A stretch of DNA of 64,000 nucleotides from Nocardioides malaquae (GTDB lineage: Bacteria; Actinomycetota; Actinomycetes; Propionibacteriales; Nocardioidaceae), in the NCBI RefSeq assembly GCF_015070385.1, contig NZ_JADCSA010000001.1, positions 248,001-312,000 on the forward strand, read 5' to 3'. Below, piece after piece: positions 49,763 to 58,789 of the stretch (position 1 is its first letter; each line of letters opens with the position of its first letter). Made by a program: the position numbers and the translations under genes. The notes below the pieces were generated by a model. The model did not search any database and had not been told where the DNA came from. It saw only the letters and a list, made by a program, of their open reading frames with translations.

Positions 49763-50935
49763 TCAGTCCTTCGCGGTCTTCCCCGGCAGGTCGAGCATCC
49801 GCTGGAGCGCGACCTTGGCCCACTCCTCGGTCTCGGCGTCGACGCTGATCTGGTTGACGACGGTGCCCTGGACGAGGTTCTCCAGTGCCCACACGAGGTG
49901 GGGCAGGTCGATCCGGTTCATCGTCGAGCAGTAGCAGACGTTGCGGTCGAGGAAGACGATGTTCTTGTCCGGGTGGGCGTCGGCCAGCCGCTTGACCAGG
50001 TTGAGCTCGGTGCCGATCGCCCACGTGCTGCCCGGTGCGGCCGCCTCGATCGTCTGGATGATGAACTCGGTGGAGCCGACCAGGTCGGACTTCGTGACGA
50101 CCTCGTGGGTGCACTCGGGGTGGACCAGGATGTTGATCCCCGGGTGCGCGGCCCGGAGCTCGTCGACCACGTCGGGGCTGAAGCGGCCGTGCACCGAGCA
50201 GTGTCCGCGCCACAGGATCATCCGGGCGTCGCGCAGCTCCTCGACGGTGAGCCCACCGTTGGGCAGCATCGGGTTCCAGACCACGCAGTCGTCCAGGGAG
50301 AAGCCGAGCTGCAGCACCGCGGTGTTGCGCCCCAGGTGCTGGTCGGGGAAGAAGAGGACCTTGGCGTCGGGCTTCTGGTCGAAGGCCCACTCCAGGGCGA
50401 CCTCGGCGTTCGACGAGGTGCAGACGGCGCCGCCGTTGCGGCCGCAGAACGCCTTGATGTCGGCGGAGGAGTTCATGTAGGTGATCGGCACGACGGAGTC
50501 CTGGATGCCGGCCTCGGCCAGCGCGTCCCAGGCGTCCTCGACCTGACCCAGCCGCGCCATGTCGGCCATCGAGCAGCCGGCGGCCATGTCCGGCAGGATC
50601 ACCTGCTGGGCGTCAGAGGTGAGGATGTCGGCCGACTCGGCCATGAAGTGCACGCCGCAGAAGACGATGAACTCGGCCTCGGGACGGGCGGCCGCCTCGC
50701 GGGCGAGCTTGAACGAGTCGCCGGTGACGTCGGCAAACTGGATGACCTCGTCGCGCTGGTAGTGGTGACCGAGCACGAAGAGCCGGTCACCCAGCGCCTC
50801 CTTCGCCGCTCGGGCCCGCTCAACCAGGTGGGGGTCCGACGGCGCAGGAAGGTCGCCGGGGCACTCGACGCCGCGCTCGGAGTCGAGGTCGCGGCCCTTG
50901 CCCAGCGGAAGCAGCGGCAGGTCGATCGTCGTCAT
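49763..50935 (-). CDS. nadA: quinolinate synthase A
   Basis: 390 aa. It condenses iminoaspartate with dihydroxyacetone phosphate to quinolinate in NAD synthesis and needs a 4Fe-4S cluster. Motifs seen are HHYQRDEVIQFADVTGDSF, FCGVHFMAESADIL, the GCSMADMA Cys motif, MNSSADIKAFCG, and HPECTHEVV (second Cys); the third Cys is in the RNVCYCSTMNR segment. ATG 50935 has TAGGAT 7 nt upstream. nadB and nadC are not adjacent. Confidence 0.95.
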   Translation of the reverse strand: MTTIDLPLLPLGKGRDLDSERGVECPGDLPAPSDPHLVERARAAKEALGDRLFVLGHHYQRDEVIQFADVTGDSFKLAREAAARPEAEFIVFCGVHFMAESADILTSDAQQVILPDMAAGCSMADMARLGQVEDAWDALAEAGIQDSVVPITYMNSSADIKAFCGRNGGAVCTSSNAEVALEWAFDQKPDAKVLFFPDQHLGRNTAVLQLGFSLDDCVVWNPMLPNGGLTVEELRDARMILWRGHCSVHGRFSPDVVDELRAAHPGINILVHPECTHEVVTKSDLVGSTEFIIQTIEAAAPGSTWAIGTELNLVKRLADAHPDKNIVFLDRNVCYCSTMNRIDLPHLVWALENLVQGTVVNQISVDAETEEWAKVALQRMLDLPGKTAKD

Positions 50936-50942
50936 GGTGCCG

Positions 50943-50948
50943 ATCCTA
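50943..50948 (-). promoter_or_regulatory. -10 element of a probable leaderless promoter (nadA)
   Basis: TAGGAT on the minus strand ends 7 nt before ATG 50935. Confidence 0.5.
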
Positions 50949-50972
50949 GTCGCCACACCCCGCCGACGGACC

Positions 50973-52022
50973 TCAGCGGTGCTCGGCGGGCGCCGCCGCG
51001 GGCACCTCGAACCAGACCGTGGTCCCGACGCCCGGGGTGGAGTCGATGCCCACGCGACCCCCGGCCCGGGTCACGATGCGGGCGACTCCGGCCAGGCCCA
51101 ACCCCAGCCCGGGCACCCGCTTGTCGAGGCGCACCGTAGGGGCCAGGACCCGTTCCACGTCCGCCTCGTCGATGCCCCGGCCGTTGTCGCTCACCGCGAT
51201 CCGCCACCTGTCGCCCACCTGCTCCGCGGCGACCACGATCTCCAGGTCGACGTCGTCGCGGCGGAACTTGGTCGCGTTCTCCCACAGCTCGCCCAGCACG
51301 GTGCGGGCCTCGTTGGCCGCCAGGGCCACCACGGGCAGGTCACCTGCCACCCGGACCGTCTCGTCGAGGAGGGGTTCGTAGTCGGCCAGCAGCGCCGGCA
51401 CCTCGACCGAGAGGTCGCAGGCACCCGGCTCCGCCGGTTGGCCGTAGTCGGACAGGGAGACGACGAGGGTCTTGAGCTTGGCCGCGCTGCCCGCCGCCCG
51501 GTCGAGCAGGTTGGCGAGCAGCTCGCCCTCCGGCACCTCGTCGCGCGCGATCTCCAGGCACATCGAGATGGCCGCCAACGGGTTGTTCAGGTCGTGCACG
51601 ATCTGACCCGACGCACGGGACAGCTCGTCCTCGCTGCGGGCCACGACCTCCTCGAGGTCGAAGAGCCGGCTGCGCGCCGCCTCGAGCTCGACCATCGAGG
51701 TGACGGCCGCGGCCACCGCCTCCAGCGGCGCGGTCTCGACCGCCGCGGGTGCGTACGCCGTGAGCGTGCCGAAGGCCTGTCCGTCGGACGTACGCAGGTC
51801 GACGGTGGTCGGCACGCCGCCGAGGTCGGCCGCCCCCGAGCGCACCCACGGGTCCTCGTGACCCACCAGGGTGAGCAGGACCACGTCGGCGCCCGTGACC
51901 GCACGCGCCAGGTCACACTGCCCCTGCACCCCGTCCGGCACCGCTCCCCCGGCAACACCGAGGCCGCGCAGGAGGTCGTCCTGCGGCGCTTGCTGAACGG
52001 GTCCAGACGTGTGTTCGCTCAC
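50973..52022 (-). CDS. soluble GAF-type histidine kinase at the end of the Psp operon
   Basis: 349 aa with no membrane segment. Residues 1-110 look like a GAF-type input domain. The H-box is SGQIVHDLNNPLAAISM (phospho-His about 143), a classical HisKA rather than the HisKA_3 type used by the other two kinases. A HATPase domain follows (ENATKF N-box, DNGRGI, GLGLGLAGV). GTG 52022 overlaps the pspAB stop (GTGA). No response regulator gene is adjacent. Its place in the operon suggests it reads or controls envelope stress. Confidence 0.85.
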   Translation of the reverse strand: MSEHTSGPVQQAPQDDLLRGLGVAGGAVPDGVQGQCDLARAVTGADVVLLTLVGHEDPWVRSGAADLGGVPTTVDLRTSDGQAFGTLTAYAPAAVETAPLEAVAAAVTSMVELEAARSRLFDLEEVVARSEDELSRASGQIVHDLNNPLAAISMCLEIARDEVPEGELLANLLDRAAGSAAKLKTLVVSLSDYGQPAEPGACDLSVEVPALLADYEPLLDETVRVAGDLPVVALAANEARTVLGELWENATKFRRDDVDLEIVVAAEQVGDRWRIAVSDNGRGIDEADVERVLAPTVRLDKRVPGLGLGLAGVARIVTRAGGRVGIDSTPGVGTTVWFEVPAAAPAEHR

Positions 52023-52594
52023 AGTCCCGGAGCATCCCACAGAGCGAGCCACCGCTGGAGGTCTTTCTCCATGACGAGCTCACCGGAGAGCTGGTCGCGC
52101 ACCTGGAGCTCGAGCACGTTGTCCCGGCTGCGCACGCCCGGGACCGGGGCGAACGGGTAGAAGGTGCCCTGCTTGTAGAGGTAGACCAGCGCCACGGGCC
52201 GGCCGTCGGAGGCCCGGAACGAGATCGTGGTGCACAGCAGGCCGGTGGCGAACCCCTGGGACTCGAGGGTGGAGTTGACCGCGTGGAGCTGGGTGCAGAG
52301 GCCGGAGAGGTCGTCGGCGACCCCACGCACCTCGAACCACGTGTAGCCGAAGTCGTCCTGGGTCGTGACCACGTCGGGCGCGTCGGCGCCGTCGCCGACC
52401 AGGGCGCGGACGTCCTCGGCCACCCGGGCGAACGCCGGGCCGGAGGCGGCGCGGAAGCAGACGGTGCCGGTGCCGGTCGGCTCCATCCCGAGCGCACTGC
52501 GCAGGGTCAGCGCAGCCCCCGGCACGCTGAACAGCGAGTCGAGGTCGGGGCGTTTCGGCTGGCTGCGCCCCAGGAGGGCGTCGAAGAGACCCAC
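52019..52594 (-). CDS. pspAB: PspA-associated protein PspAB
   Basis: 191 aa. It begins MGLFDALLGRSQPKRPDLD, with later DDFGYTWFEVRG, LCTQLHAVNSTLESQGFATGLL and YLYKQGTFYPFAPV. It follows htpX by 3 nt in the order pspA-pspAA-htpX-pspAB, the arrangement by which the PspAB family is defined in actinobacteria. Function is unknown but linked to membrane stress by context. It has no signal peptide or membrane segment. I am confident of the family by neighbourhood and less so by sequence alone. Confidence 0.83.
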   Translation of the reverse strand: MGLFDALLGRSQPKRPDLDSLFSVPGAALTLRSALGMEPTGTGTVCFRAASGPAFARVAEDVRALVGDGADAPDVVTTQDDFGYTWFEVRGVADDLSGLCTQLHAVNSTLESQGFATGLLCTTISFRASDGRPVALVYLYKQGTFYPFAPVPGVRSRDNVLELQVRDQLSGELVMEKDLQRWLALWDAPGL

Positions 52595-52597
52595 TCC

Positions 52598-53515
52598 TCA
52601 GCCGATCGTCCGGTCGAGCTCGGTCTGGATCCGCGCGAGCTGCTCCAGCCGTCTCTCCAGCGGAGGATGGGTGGCCGTGACGGTCGACAGGCTCAGGCCC
52701 TTGAGCGCAGGCACGATGAAGAAGGCGTTCATGGCCTTGGTGCCGCGCAGGTCCTCGGTGGGGATCGCCGCCACCTGGCCGCTGATCTTGCGCAGGGCCG
52801 ACCCCAGGGCGGCAGGCTTCAGGGTGAGGTGAGCCCCGGCGCGGTCGGCGGACAGCTCGCGATAGCGCGAGAGCAGCCGGATGAGCACGAAGCTGACGGC
52901 GTAGACCACGACGCTCACGAGCAGCGTGACGGCGATGACCGCCGCCGCGTTGCCGTTGCGCCCCCGGGCCAACGAGCCGAACCGGGCCCCCTGCGTCACC
53001 ATGCCGGCCAGGATCCCGGCCGAGGCTGCGAAGGTCATCACCAGGACGTCGCGGTGGGCCACGTGCGCCAGCTCGTGCGCCAGGACACCCTCGAGCTCCT
53101 CGGCCGTGAGCATGCCCAGGAGCCCGGTCGTCACGCAGACGACCGACCGGTCCGGCGAGCGGCCGGTGGCGAAGGCGTTGGGCACCGACATCTCGGCGAT
53201 CCCGACCCGCGGCTTCGGCATGTCGGCCATCGCGCACAGGCGGTCGACCATGGCGTGCAGCTCGGGGGCCTCGGCGGGGCTCACCTCACGGGCGCGCATG
53301 GCCTTCATGGCCATCTCGTCGGAGCGCCACCACTGGTAGAAGGCGATGCCGATGGCGATGACCGCGACGAGGAGCGGGGCCACGCCGCCGAACGTCTGAC
53401 CGACGACCGCCATCAGCACGGCGACGAATCCCACGAAGAGGGCGCCGAGCAGGAACATCACCAAGGTCATCCGCGCGGTGAGGCCGGTGTCCTTGATGAA
53501 GCGGGATCGCGGCAT
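52598..53515 (-). CDS. htpX: membrane zinc metalloprotease HtpX
   Basis: 305 aa. Two N-terminal helices (about 15-62) and two central helices (about 165-215) surround the M48B catalytic centre. The zinc motif is HELAHVAHRD with His about 147 and 151, and the third ligand is the Glu in YRELSADRAGA. It degrades misfolded membrane proteins. It sits between pspAA (2 nt) and pspAB (3 nt), consistent with envelope quality control. Confidence 0.93.
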   Translation of the reverse strand: MPRSRFIKDTGLTARMTLVMFLLGALFVGFVAVLMAVVGQTFGGVAPLLVAVIAIGIAFYQWWRSDEMAMKAMRAREVSPAEAPELHAMVDRLCAMADMPKPRVGIAEMSVPNAFATGRSPDRSVVCVTTGLLGMLTAEELEGVLAHELAHVAHRDVLVMTFAASAGILAGMVTQGARFGSLARGRNGNAAAVIAVTLLVSVVVYAVSFVLIRLLSRYRELSADRAGAHLTLKPAALGSALRKISGQVAAIPTEDLRGTKAMNAFFIVPALKGLSLSTVTATHPPLERRLEQLARIQTELDRTIG

Positions 53516-53517
53516 CG

Positions 53518-53796
53518 TCAGCCCGGGATCAGGCCGTCGTCGGCCAGCATCTCCTGCACCTCCGCCAACGTGGCGTCGGCCATCGGGAGGATCAGGTCGG
53601 AGGAGTCGAGGCTGTCGAGCTCGTGCTGGGTGCCCAGGCGGCGTACTCCCTCGAGCAGCGCCTGCAGGGCGTCGGCGAATGCTTCCTCGTTGCCGGCGCG
53701 CACGGCGGTGTCGACCACGGAGTCGAGCGCGTTGAGCTCCTCGAGGTCGGCGTCGCTGACGTCGAACTGCCCCTCACCTAGGATGCGGATGATCAT
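53518..53796 (-). CDS. pspAA: PspA-associated protein PspAA
   Basis: 92 aa. It begins MIIRILGEGQFDVSDADLEELNALDSVVDTAV, an N-terminal small alpha-beta region, then an acidic helical tail ending in ATLAEVQEMLADDGLIPG. It is found with PspA in actinobacteria, and its start overlaps the pspA stop (TGATG). It probably modulates PspA assembly, which is inference from context. Confidence 0.88.
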   Translation of the reverse strand: MIIRILGEGQFDVSDADLEELNALDSVVDTAVRAGNEEAFADALQALLEGVRRLGTQHELDSLDSSDLILPMADATLAEVQEMLADDGLIPG

Positions 53797-54572
53797 CAGT
53801 TGCCCTCCGTCTGACGGGACTGCTCGGGCGACAGGGACTCCTGACCACCGGCGCCGGCCTCGAGGGCGTCGGGGTTCTTCCGTGCCTTGAGGGCCGCCAG
53901 CTCGCTCTCCACGTCGGAGACGGAGCTGAGCGCGTCGAGCTCGCGGCTGATGTCGTCGCCACCACCGATCTGGGTCACGTCGTCGAGCGCGCCCGAGCTG
54001 ATGAGCTCGTCGATCGCCCCCGCGCGGGCCTGCATCTGGGCCGTCTTGTCCTCGGCCCGCTGGATGGCAAGGCCGACGTCGCCCATCTCCTCACCGATGC
54101 CCGACATGGCCTCGTTGATGCGGGTCTGGGCCTCCGCGGCGGAGTAGGTGGCCTTGATGGTCTCCTTGCGGGTACGGAAGGCCTCGACCTTCGCCTGCAG
54201 GCGCTGCTGCGCGAGGACGAGCTTCTCCTCCTCGGCCTGCAGCTGGGCGTGCTGGGCCTTGAGGTCGTTGACCTGCTGGGCCAGCCCGGACTTGCGGGTC
54301 AGCGCCTCCCGAGCAAGGTCCTCACGCCCGACGTCGATGGCCTTCTGCGCCTGGCCGGAGAGCTTGTCGGACTGCTGCTGGAGCTGGTTGAGCTGCAGCT
54401 CCACGCGCTTGCGGCTGGTGGCGACGTCGGCCACCCCACGGCGCACCTTGTTGAGGAGGTCGAGCTGGCGCTGGTAGCTGTAGTCCAGGGTCTCGCGAGG
54501 ATCCTCGGCCCGGTCCAGCGCCCGGTTGGCCTTGGACCGGAAGATCAGGCTGATGCGCTTCATGAGACTCAT
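53796..54572 (-). CDS. pspA: phage shock protein A (PspA/IM30 family)
   Basis: 258 aa. The sequence is almost all coiled coil, beginning with an amphipathic helix (SLMKRISLIFRSKANRALDRAEDP) that binds membranes, then long heptad-rich helices. It is an ESCRT-III-like protein that assembles on damaged membrane. ATG 54572 is preceded by GAGGAGGGG; a second Met is three codons in. A 12-bp palindrome (GGGGCCGGCCCC) lies within the ribosome-binding region. It heads pspA-pspAA-htpX-pspAB-kinase and corresponds to M. tuberculosis Rv2744c. Confidence 0.93.
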   Translation of the reverse strand: MSLMKRISLIFRSKANRALDRAEDPRETLDYSYQRQLDLLNKVRRGVADVATSRKRVELQLNQLQQQSDKLSGQAQKAIDVGREDLAREALTRKSGLAQQVNDLKAQHAQLQAEEEKLVLAQQRLQAKVEAFRTRKETIKATYSAAEAQTRINEAMSGIGEEMGDVGLAIQRAEDKTAQMQARAGAIDELISSGALDDVTQIGGGDDISRELDALSSVSDVESELAALKARKNPDALEAGAGGQESLSPEQSRQTEGN

Positions 54573-54646
54573 GGGGGCCGGCCCCTCCTCGTGGAATCAG
54601 TGGTGATGGGTGCGCGGCGAGCAGTCGCCGCCGTGACGGTGGTCCA

Positions 54647-54652
54647 ACCCTA
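54647..54652 (-). promoter_or_regulatory. candidate -10 element for the psp operon
   Basis: TAGGGT on the minus strand would give a leader of about 65-70 nt before pspA. The 177-bp divergent region to the DUF3043 gene also carries a TAGAAT (54701-54706) for the opposite direction. No sigma-E-type -35 was identified. Confidence 0.35.
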
Positions 54653-54700
54653 GGACCATGCGCCAAGGCTGGCGAGGGCGGTTCACGCGTGCACGCCCGG

Positions 54701-54706
54701 TAGAAT
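54701..54706 (+). promoter_or_regulatory. -10 element for the DUF3043 gene
   Basis: TAGAAT is a good -10 match 43 nt before the TTG start. No clear -35 is seen 17 bp upstream. The untranslated leader would be about 37 nt. Confidence 0.45.
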
Positions 54707-54749
54707 CTCGACTCCCGCCCCCGCTCAGCCGTCACGAAGGTCGTCCGCG

Positions 54750-55337
54750 TTGTTCCGTCGCACCCAGCCCTCCCCCGCCGAGCCGCAGAGCACCGACCCC
54801 GTCCGACCGGGGGCCAAGGGGCGCCCCACGCCCAGCCGCAAGGAGGCCGAAGCGGCGGCACGCGCCCGGGCGAAGGCTCCGCGGACGCGCAAGGAGATGG
54901 CGGCTGCGGCACGTGCGGCGCGCCAGGAACAGTCGCAGCGCATGCGCGAGGCCCTGAAGACGGGCGACGAGCGCCACCTCCCCGCCCGCGACCGAGGACC
55001 GGCCCGTCGCTTCATCCGTGACTACGTGGACGTGCGCTTCTCGGTGATCGAGCTCCTCATCCCGATCATGGTCGTGAGCCTGCTCCTCAGCTGGTCGGGC
55101 AACGCCTACCTCATCGGCGTCAGCGAGATCGTCCTGCTGGGCGCGATGGTCCTCATCGTGATCGACATGGTGTTCCTGCGCCTGAAGCTGCGCCGTGAGC
55201 TGACGCAGCGGTTCCCCGAGGAGTCCCTGAAGGGCACGACCTACTACGCCGTGATGCGCGCGATGCAGATGAAGTTCATGCGGCTGCCGAAGCCCACGCG
55301 CAAGATCGGCGAGTCACTCCCCGACACCTACCGCTGA
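54750..55337 (+). CDS. DUF3043 membrane protein
   Basis: 195 aa. It starts MFRRTQPSP (TTG start), the usual beginning of this actinobacterial family. A Lys/Arg/Ala-rich, probably disordered region (residues 15-75) precedes two helices (about 95-140), and a basic C-terminal segment with IGESLPDTYR ends the protein. The family is tied to actinobacterial envelopes but its function is unknown. The start rests on family length, and AAGG lies just upstream. Confidence 0.85.
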   Translation: MFRRTQPSPAEPQSTDPVRPGAKGRPTPSRKEAEAAARARAKAPRTRKEMAAAARAARQEQSQRMREALKTGDERHLPARDRGPARRFIRDYVDVRFSVIELLIPIMVVSLLLSWSGNAYLIGVSEIVLLGAMVLIVIDMVFLRLKLRRELTQRFPEESLKGTTYYAVMRAMQMKFMRLPKPTRKIGESLPDTYR

Positions 55338-55369
55338 GGACCCCCGCGGCGGTCGTCGGCCCCGGCGGG

Positions 55370-55375
55370 CAGGAT
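55370..55375 (+). promoter_or_regulatory. -10 element of a probable leaderless promoter (second acetyltransferase gene)
   Basis: CAGGAT ends 6 nt before ATG 55382, overlapping no ribosome binding site. Confidence 0.4.
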
Positions 55376-55381
55376 GGAGCC

Positions 55382-55927
55382 ATGACTCTCCCCACCGCCG
55401 ACGTCTCGGTCCGCATCGCCTGGGCCGACGACGCCCCCGCGATCGCTGCCACCCAGGTCCGCGCCTGGCGCGCCTCGCTGTCCGACGTGGTGCCGGCCGA
55501 GCACCTGCCCACCGATCCCGCTGACGTGGCACCGGCCTGGCAGCAGGCGCTCGCCTCCCCCGGTGACGCACGGCGCCGGGCGTTGGTGGCGCTCGAACGC
55601 AACACCGTCGTGGGCTTCGTGCTGACGTCACCGGCCGAGGACCCCGACTGCGACCCCATCGCCGTGGGCGAGATGGCGGAGCTGACCCTCGCGCCCGACG
55701 TGCACGGCCGTGGGCACGGCTCCAGGCTGCTGCAGGCCGCGGTCGACACGCTGGCGGCTGACGGCTTCACCACGGCGGTGACCTGGGTGCACAGTCGCGA
55801 CGACGCCCTGCGCGGGTTCCTGGAGTCGGCCGGCTGGGCGGCCGACGGTGCGCACCGCGAGCTGGCCCTCGACGAGGACGCCGAGAGCGGCGTGCGACAG
55901 GTCAGGCTCCACACGGCGATCGGCTGA
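55382..55927 (+). CDS. GNAT-family N-acetyltransferase
   Basis: 181 aa. A single GNAT domain is present: VRIAWADDAPAIAATQVRAWRASL at the start, the acetyl-CoA loop ELTLAPDVHGRGHGSRLLQAA about 100-120, and VTWVHSRDDALRGFLESAGW, the final strand-helix of the fold. The substrate is unknown. It is a single gene between the DUF3043 gene and a small membrane protein. Confidence 0.87.
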   Translation: MTLPTADVSVRIAWADDAPAIAATQVRAWRASLSDVVPAEHLPTDPADVAPAWQQALASPGDARRRALVALERNTVVGFVLTSPAEDPDCDPIAVGEMAELTLAPDVHGRGHGSRLLQAAVDTLAADGFTTAVTWVHSRDDALRGFLESAGWAADGAHRELALDEDAESGVRQVRLHTAIG

Positions 55928-55937
55928 CCGACGGTTC

Positions 55938-55965
55938 TTGATTTTTCCCCGGCAGCAGGCAGGAT
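55938..55965 (+). promoter_or_regulatory. sigma-A-type promoter of the small membrane protein gene
   Basis: TTGATT (55938-55943) and CAGGAT (55960-55965) are 16 bp apart. The start would be about 55972, giving a leader of about 42 nt with GGGAGG before the ATG. Confidence 0.5.
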
Positions 55966-56013
55966 GGAGGTGACCCGCGTCACGTGCGGGTCCTGAGGGA
56001 GGATGAGATCGAC

Positions 56014-56250
56014 ATGCTGGGAGTGCTTCCCAAGCGGTACCGCCGTTCGATCGCTGCCCTGGTCCTGGGGGCCTGCGTGGTCCTGGGGTTGTGGCTCGGC
56101 GCCAACCCCGACGTCCCGATCCTCGCCCAGGCCGGTTTGACCCTGGGCCTTGCCGCCGGGGTGCCGCTCGCCTGGCTCCTCACCCACGCCCCGCGGCACG
56201 ACACACCCTCGGTGTCCGGCGAACACCCCCCTCACTCCCCCCAGCACTGA
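56014..56250 (+). CDS. small two-helix membrane protein
   Basis: 78 aa from ATG 56014 (GGGAGG 11 nt upstream); an in-frame GTG at 55984 would add 10 residues but lies in the leader. Two hydrophobic segments (about residues 12-30 and 36-54) are separated by the short loop GANPDVPILAQ, and the tail is His/Ser/Pro-rich. The family is not recognised. The promoter and ribosome binding site support it as a gene. Confidence 0.6.
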   Translation: MLGVLPKRYRRSIAALVLGACVVLGLWLGANPDVPILAQAGLTLGLAAGVPLAWLLTHAPRHDTPSVSGEHPPHSPQH

Positions 56251-56376
56251 CCAGCAGACCCTGCGGGTCACGCACAGTCCTCGAACCAGGTCCCCAGAAC
56301 ACTGAACAACTCACGCGGTCACGCCCCCGATCCCGCACCCGAACAGCCGCTCTCCCCTGCAGCTCGCGCCGCGATC

Positions 56377-57045
56377 GTGCGGGACTCCTGGGGCGTCGGC
56401 CTCGCCACCGGGCTCTACGGTGTCTCCTTCGGCGCCATCTCGGTGGCCACCGGACTGTCGGTGGCCCAGGCCTGCGTCCTCTCCCTGCTCATGTTCACCG
56501 GCGCCTCCCAGTTCGCCTTCGTCGGCGTCCTGGCGGCCGGAGGCAGCCCGTGGTCGGGGGCGATGACGGCAGCCCTTCTGGGCACCCGCAACACGCTCTA
56601 CGGCCTCACCCTGGCGCCGCTCCTGGGATGGCGCTCACTGCGCCGAGCAGGGGCCGCCCACCTGGTCATCGACGAGTCGACAGCCATGGCGGCGACCCGC
56701 GCCACGCGGGCGGCTGCCCGGGCGGGTTTCCTGCACACCGGCGTGGCGATCTTCCTCCTCTGGAACCTTGCCACCCTGCTCGGCGCGGTCGCCGGCGACC
56801 GGATCGGCGACCCACGGACGTACGGTCTCGACGCCGCCGTCGGCGCGGCCTTCCTGGCGCTGCTGTGGCCCCGGCTCGCCAGTCGCGACAACCAGGTGGT
56901 CGCGCTCGCGGCCGCCGCCGTGGCACTGGCGCTCGCCACCGTCACCGGGGCCGGGATCCCGGTGCTCGCCGCAGGCGGGGTGGCACTCCTGGCGGGCCTC
57001 CTCGACCGGGCGCGACGTGGCGACGGACCCGGGAGCCTGCCGTGA
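56377..57045 (+). CDS. azlC: branched-chain amino acid exporter subunit AzlC
   Basis: 222 aa. Seven helices follow the AzlC pattern: GVGLATGLYGVSFGAISVATGLSVAQAC, MFTGASQFAFVGVLAAGGS and LGTRNTLYGLTLAPLLG (about 65-80). It exports branched-chain or similar amino acids together with AzlD. The frame is open upstream with plausible sequence (LSPAARAAIVRDSWG), but no normal start codon is found there, so GTG 56377 is used and the true start is uncertain. It overlaps azlD by GTGA. Confidence 0.88.
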   Translation: MRDSWGVGLATGLYGVSFGAISVATGLSVAQACVLSLLMFTGASQFAFVGVLAAGGSPWSGAMTAALLGTRNTLYGLTLAPLLGWRSLRRAGAAHLVIDESTAMAATRATRAAARAGFLHTGVAIFLLWNLATLLGAVAGDRIGDPRTYGLDAAVGAAFLALLWPRLASRDNQVVALAAAAVALALATVTGAGIPVLAAGGVALLAGLLDRARRGDGPGSLP

Positions 57046-57341
57046 CCTGGGCCGCGATCGTGGTGGCGGGCCTCGGGTGCTACGCCCTGAAGTGGGCGGG
57101 CCTCTCCCTGCCGGCTGCCACGCTCGAGCGCCCGCTCGTCCGTCGGGTGGCGGACCTCGTGCCGATCACCCTGCTCGCGGCGCTGATCGCGGTGCAGGTC
57201 TTCACCCTCGAGAAGGCCCTGACGCTCGACGCGCGGGCAGCGGGCCTGGCCTTCGCCGCCGTGGCGCTCGTGCTCCGGGCCCCGTTCCTGGTGGTGGTCT
57301 TCGGGGCCGCGCTGGTCGCCGCCCTGGTGCGGCTGGCCTGA
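57042..57341 (+). CDS. azlD: branched-chain amino acid exporter subunit AzlD
   Basis: 99 aa. Three to four short helices of the AzlD family are seen, with the conserved pattern TWAAIVVAGLGCYALKWAGLSLP and VADLVPITLLAALIAVQVF. It forms the exporter with AzlC. The GTG start at 57042 shares GTGA with the azlC stop. A hairpin follows before the convergent dapB. Confidence 0.88.
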   Translation: MTWAAIVVAGLGCYALKWAGLSLPAATLERPLVRRVADLVPITLLAALIAVQVFTLEKALTLDARAAGLAFAAVALVLRAPFLVVVFGAALVAALVRLA

Positions 57342-57353
57342 CCGGCCAAGCCG

Positions 57354-57371
57354 CGGGGCCCGTGCGCCCCG
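57354..57371. terminator. small hairpin between azlD and dapB
   Basis: CGGGGC (57354-57359) pairs with GCCCCG (57366-57371) around a 6-nt loop, in the 34-bp convergent gap. Confidence 0.5.
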
Positions 57372-57375
57372 TGAG

Positions 57376-58152
<777 letters not shown>

Positions 58153-58220
58153 GCGTCTCGGGCGCAGGACAGCCGGTGGCGGTGCCTGACGCGGTCCCCC
58201 GGTAGTGGCAGGCTGTACCC

Positions 58221-58736
58221 ATGGCCATGCAGACGATTCCGCCCCGACTGAAGTGGGCGGTGGACGTGATGGACGTGCAGCCCCACGACCAGGTGCTGGA
58301 GATCGGGTGTGGCAACGGTGCCGGCGCCGAGCTCATCTGCGCCCGCCTCCAGACCGGGAAGCTCTTCGCCATCGACCGCTCCGAGTCCGGCGTCGACCGC
58401 ACCAAGCGACGCAACGCCCAGCACGTCGAGGCGGGGCGCCTCACGGTGCGCCAGATCGACCTGGCGACGCTGCGGGTGCCGGTCAAGCGGCTGACCAAGG
58501 TCTTCGCCTTCAACGTCAACCTCTTCTGGGTGCGCGAGTGCGCCGACGAGGTCGCCCTGCTGCACGAACGAGTGGTGCCCGGAGGTGCCGTGCACCTCTT
58601 CTACGAGGCGAACCGGCCCGAGCTGGTGCCGAACATCGTCAAGAAGGCCTCGCAGGCCCTCGTCGACGGTGGCTTCCGGGTGTCGATCGTCGAGAACAAG
58701 GCTCCCGCAGTCATCGGACTGATCGGCAAGAAATGA
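58221..58736 (+). CDS. class I SAM-dependent methyltransferase
   Basis: 171 aa. Motif I is DQVLEIGCGNGAGAELICARL (about residues 23-43), and the following strands KLFAIDRSE, FAFNVNLFWVR (motif IV) and VPGGAVHLFYEA (motif V) complete a small Rossmann methyltransferase fold. The acceptor is unknown. It is probably leaderless (CAGGCT 6 nt upstream). It is divergent from dapB and ends 53 bp before the SatD-like gene. Confidence 0.85.
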   Translation: MAMQTIPPRLKWAVDVMDVQPHDQVLEIGCGNGAGAELICARLQTGKLFAIDRSESGVDRTKRRNAQHVEAGRLTVRQIDLATLRVPVKRLTKVFAFNVNLFWVRECADEVALLHERVVPGGAVHLFYEANRPELVPNIVKKASQALVDGGFRVSIVENKAPAVIGLIGKK

Positions 58737-58754
58737 AGTCTGCAACCTGATTGA

Positions 58755-58783
58755 TTGACCTCATAAGGTTCAATCCTTATGGT
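58755..58783 (+). promoter_or_regulatory. sigma-A-type promoter of the SatD-like operon
   Basis: TTGACC (58755-58760) and TATGGT (58778-58783) are 17 bp apart, and the -10 ends 6 nt before ATG 58790. This is the clearest -35/-10 pair in the window. Confidence 0.75.
58762..58781. promoter_or_regulatory. 20-bp palindromic operator in the SatD promoter
   Basis: CATAAGG...CCTTATG is a symmetric pair around a 6-nt centre, filling the spacer between -35 and -10 and overlapping the -10. The site would let a repressor block the promoter. Confidence 0.65.
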
Positions 58784-58789
58784 CGCCGT

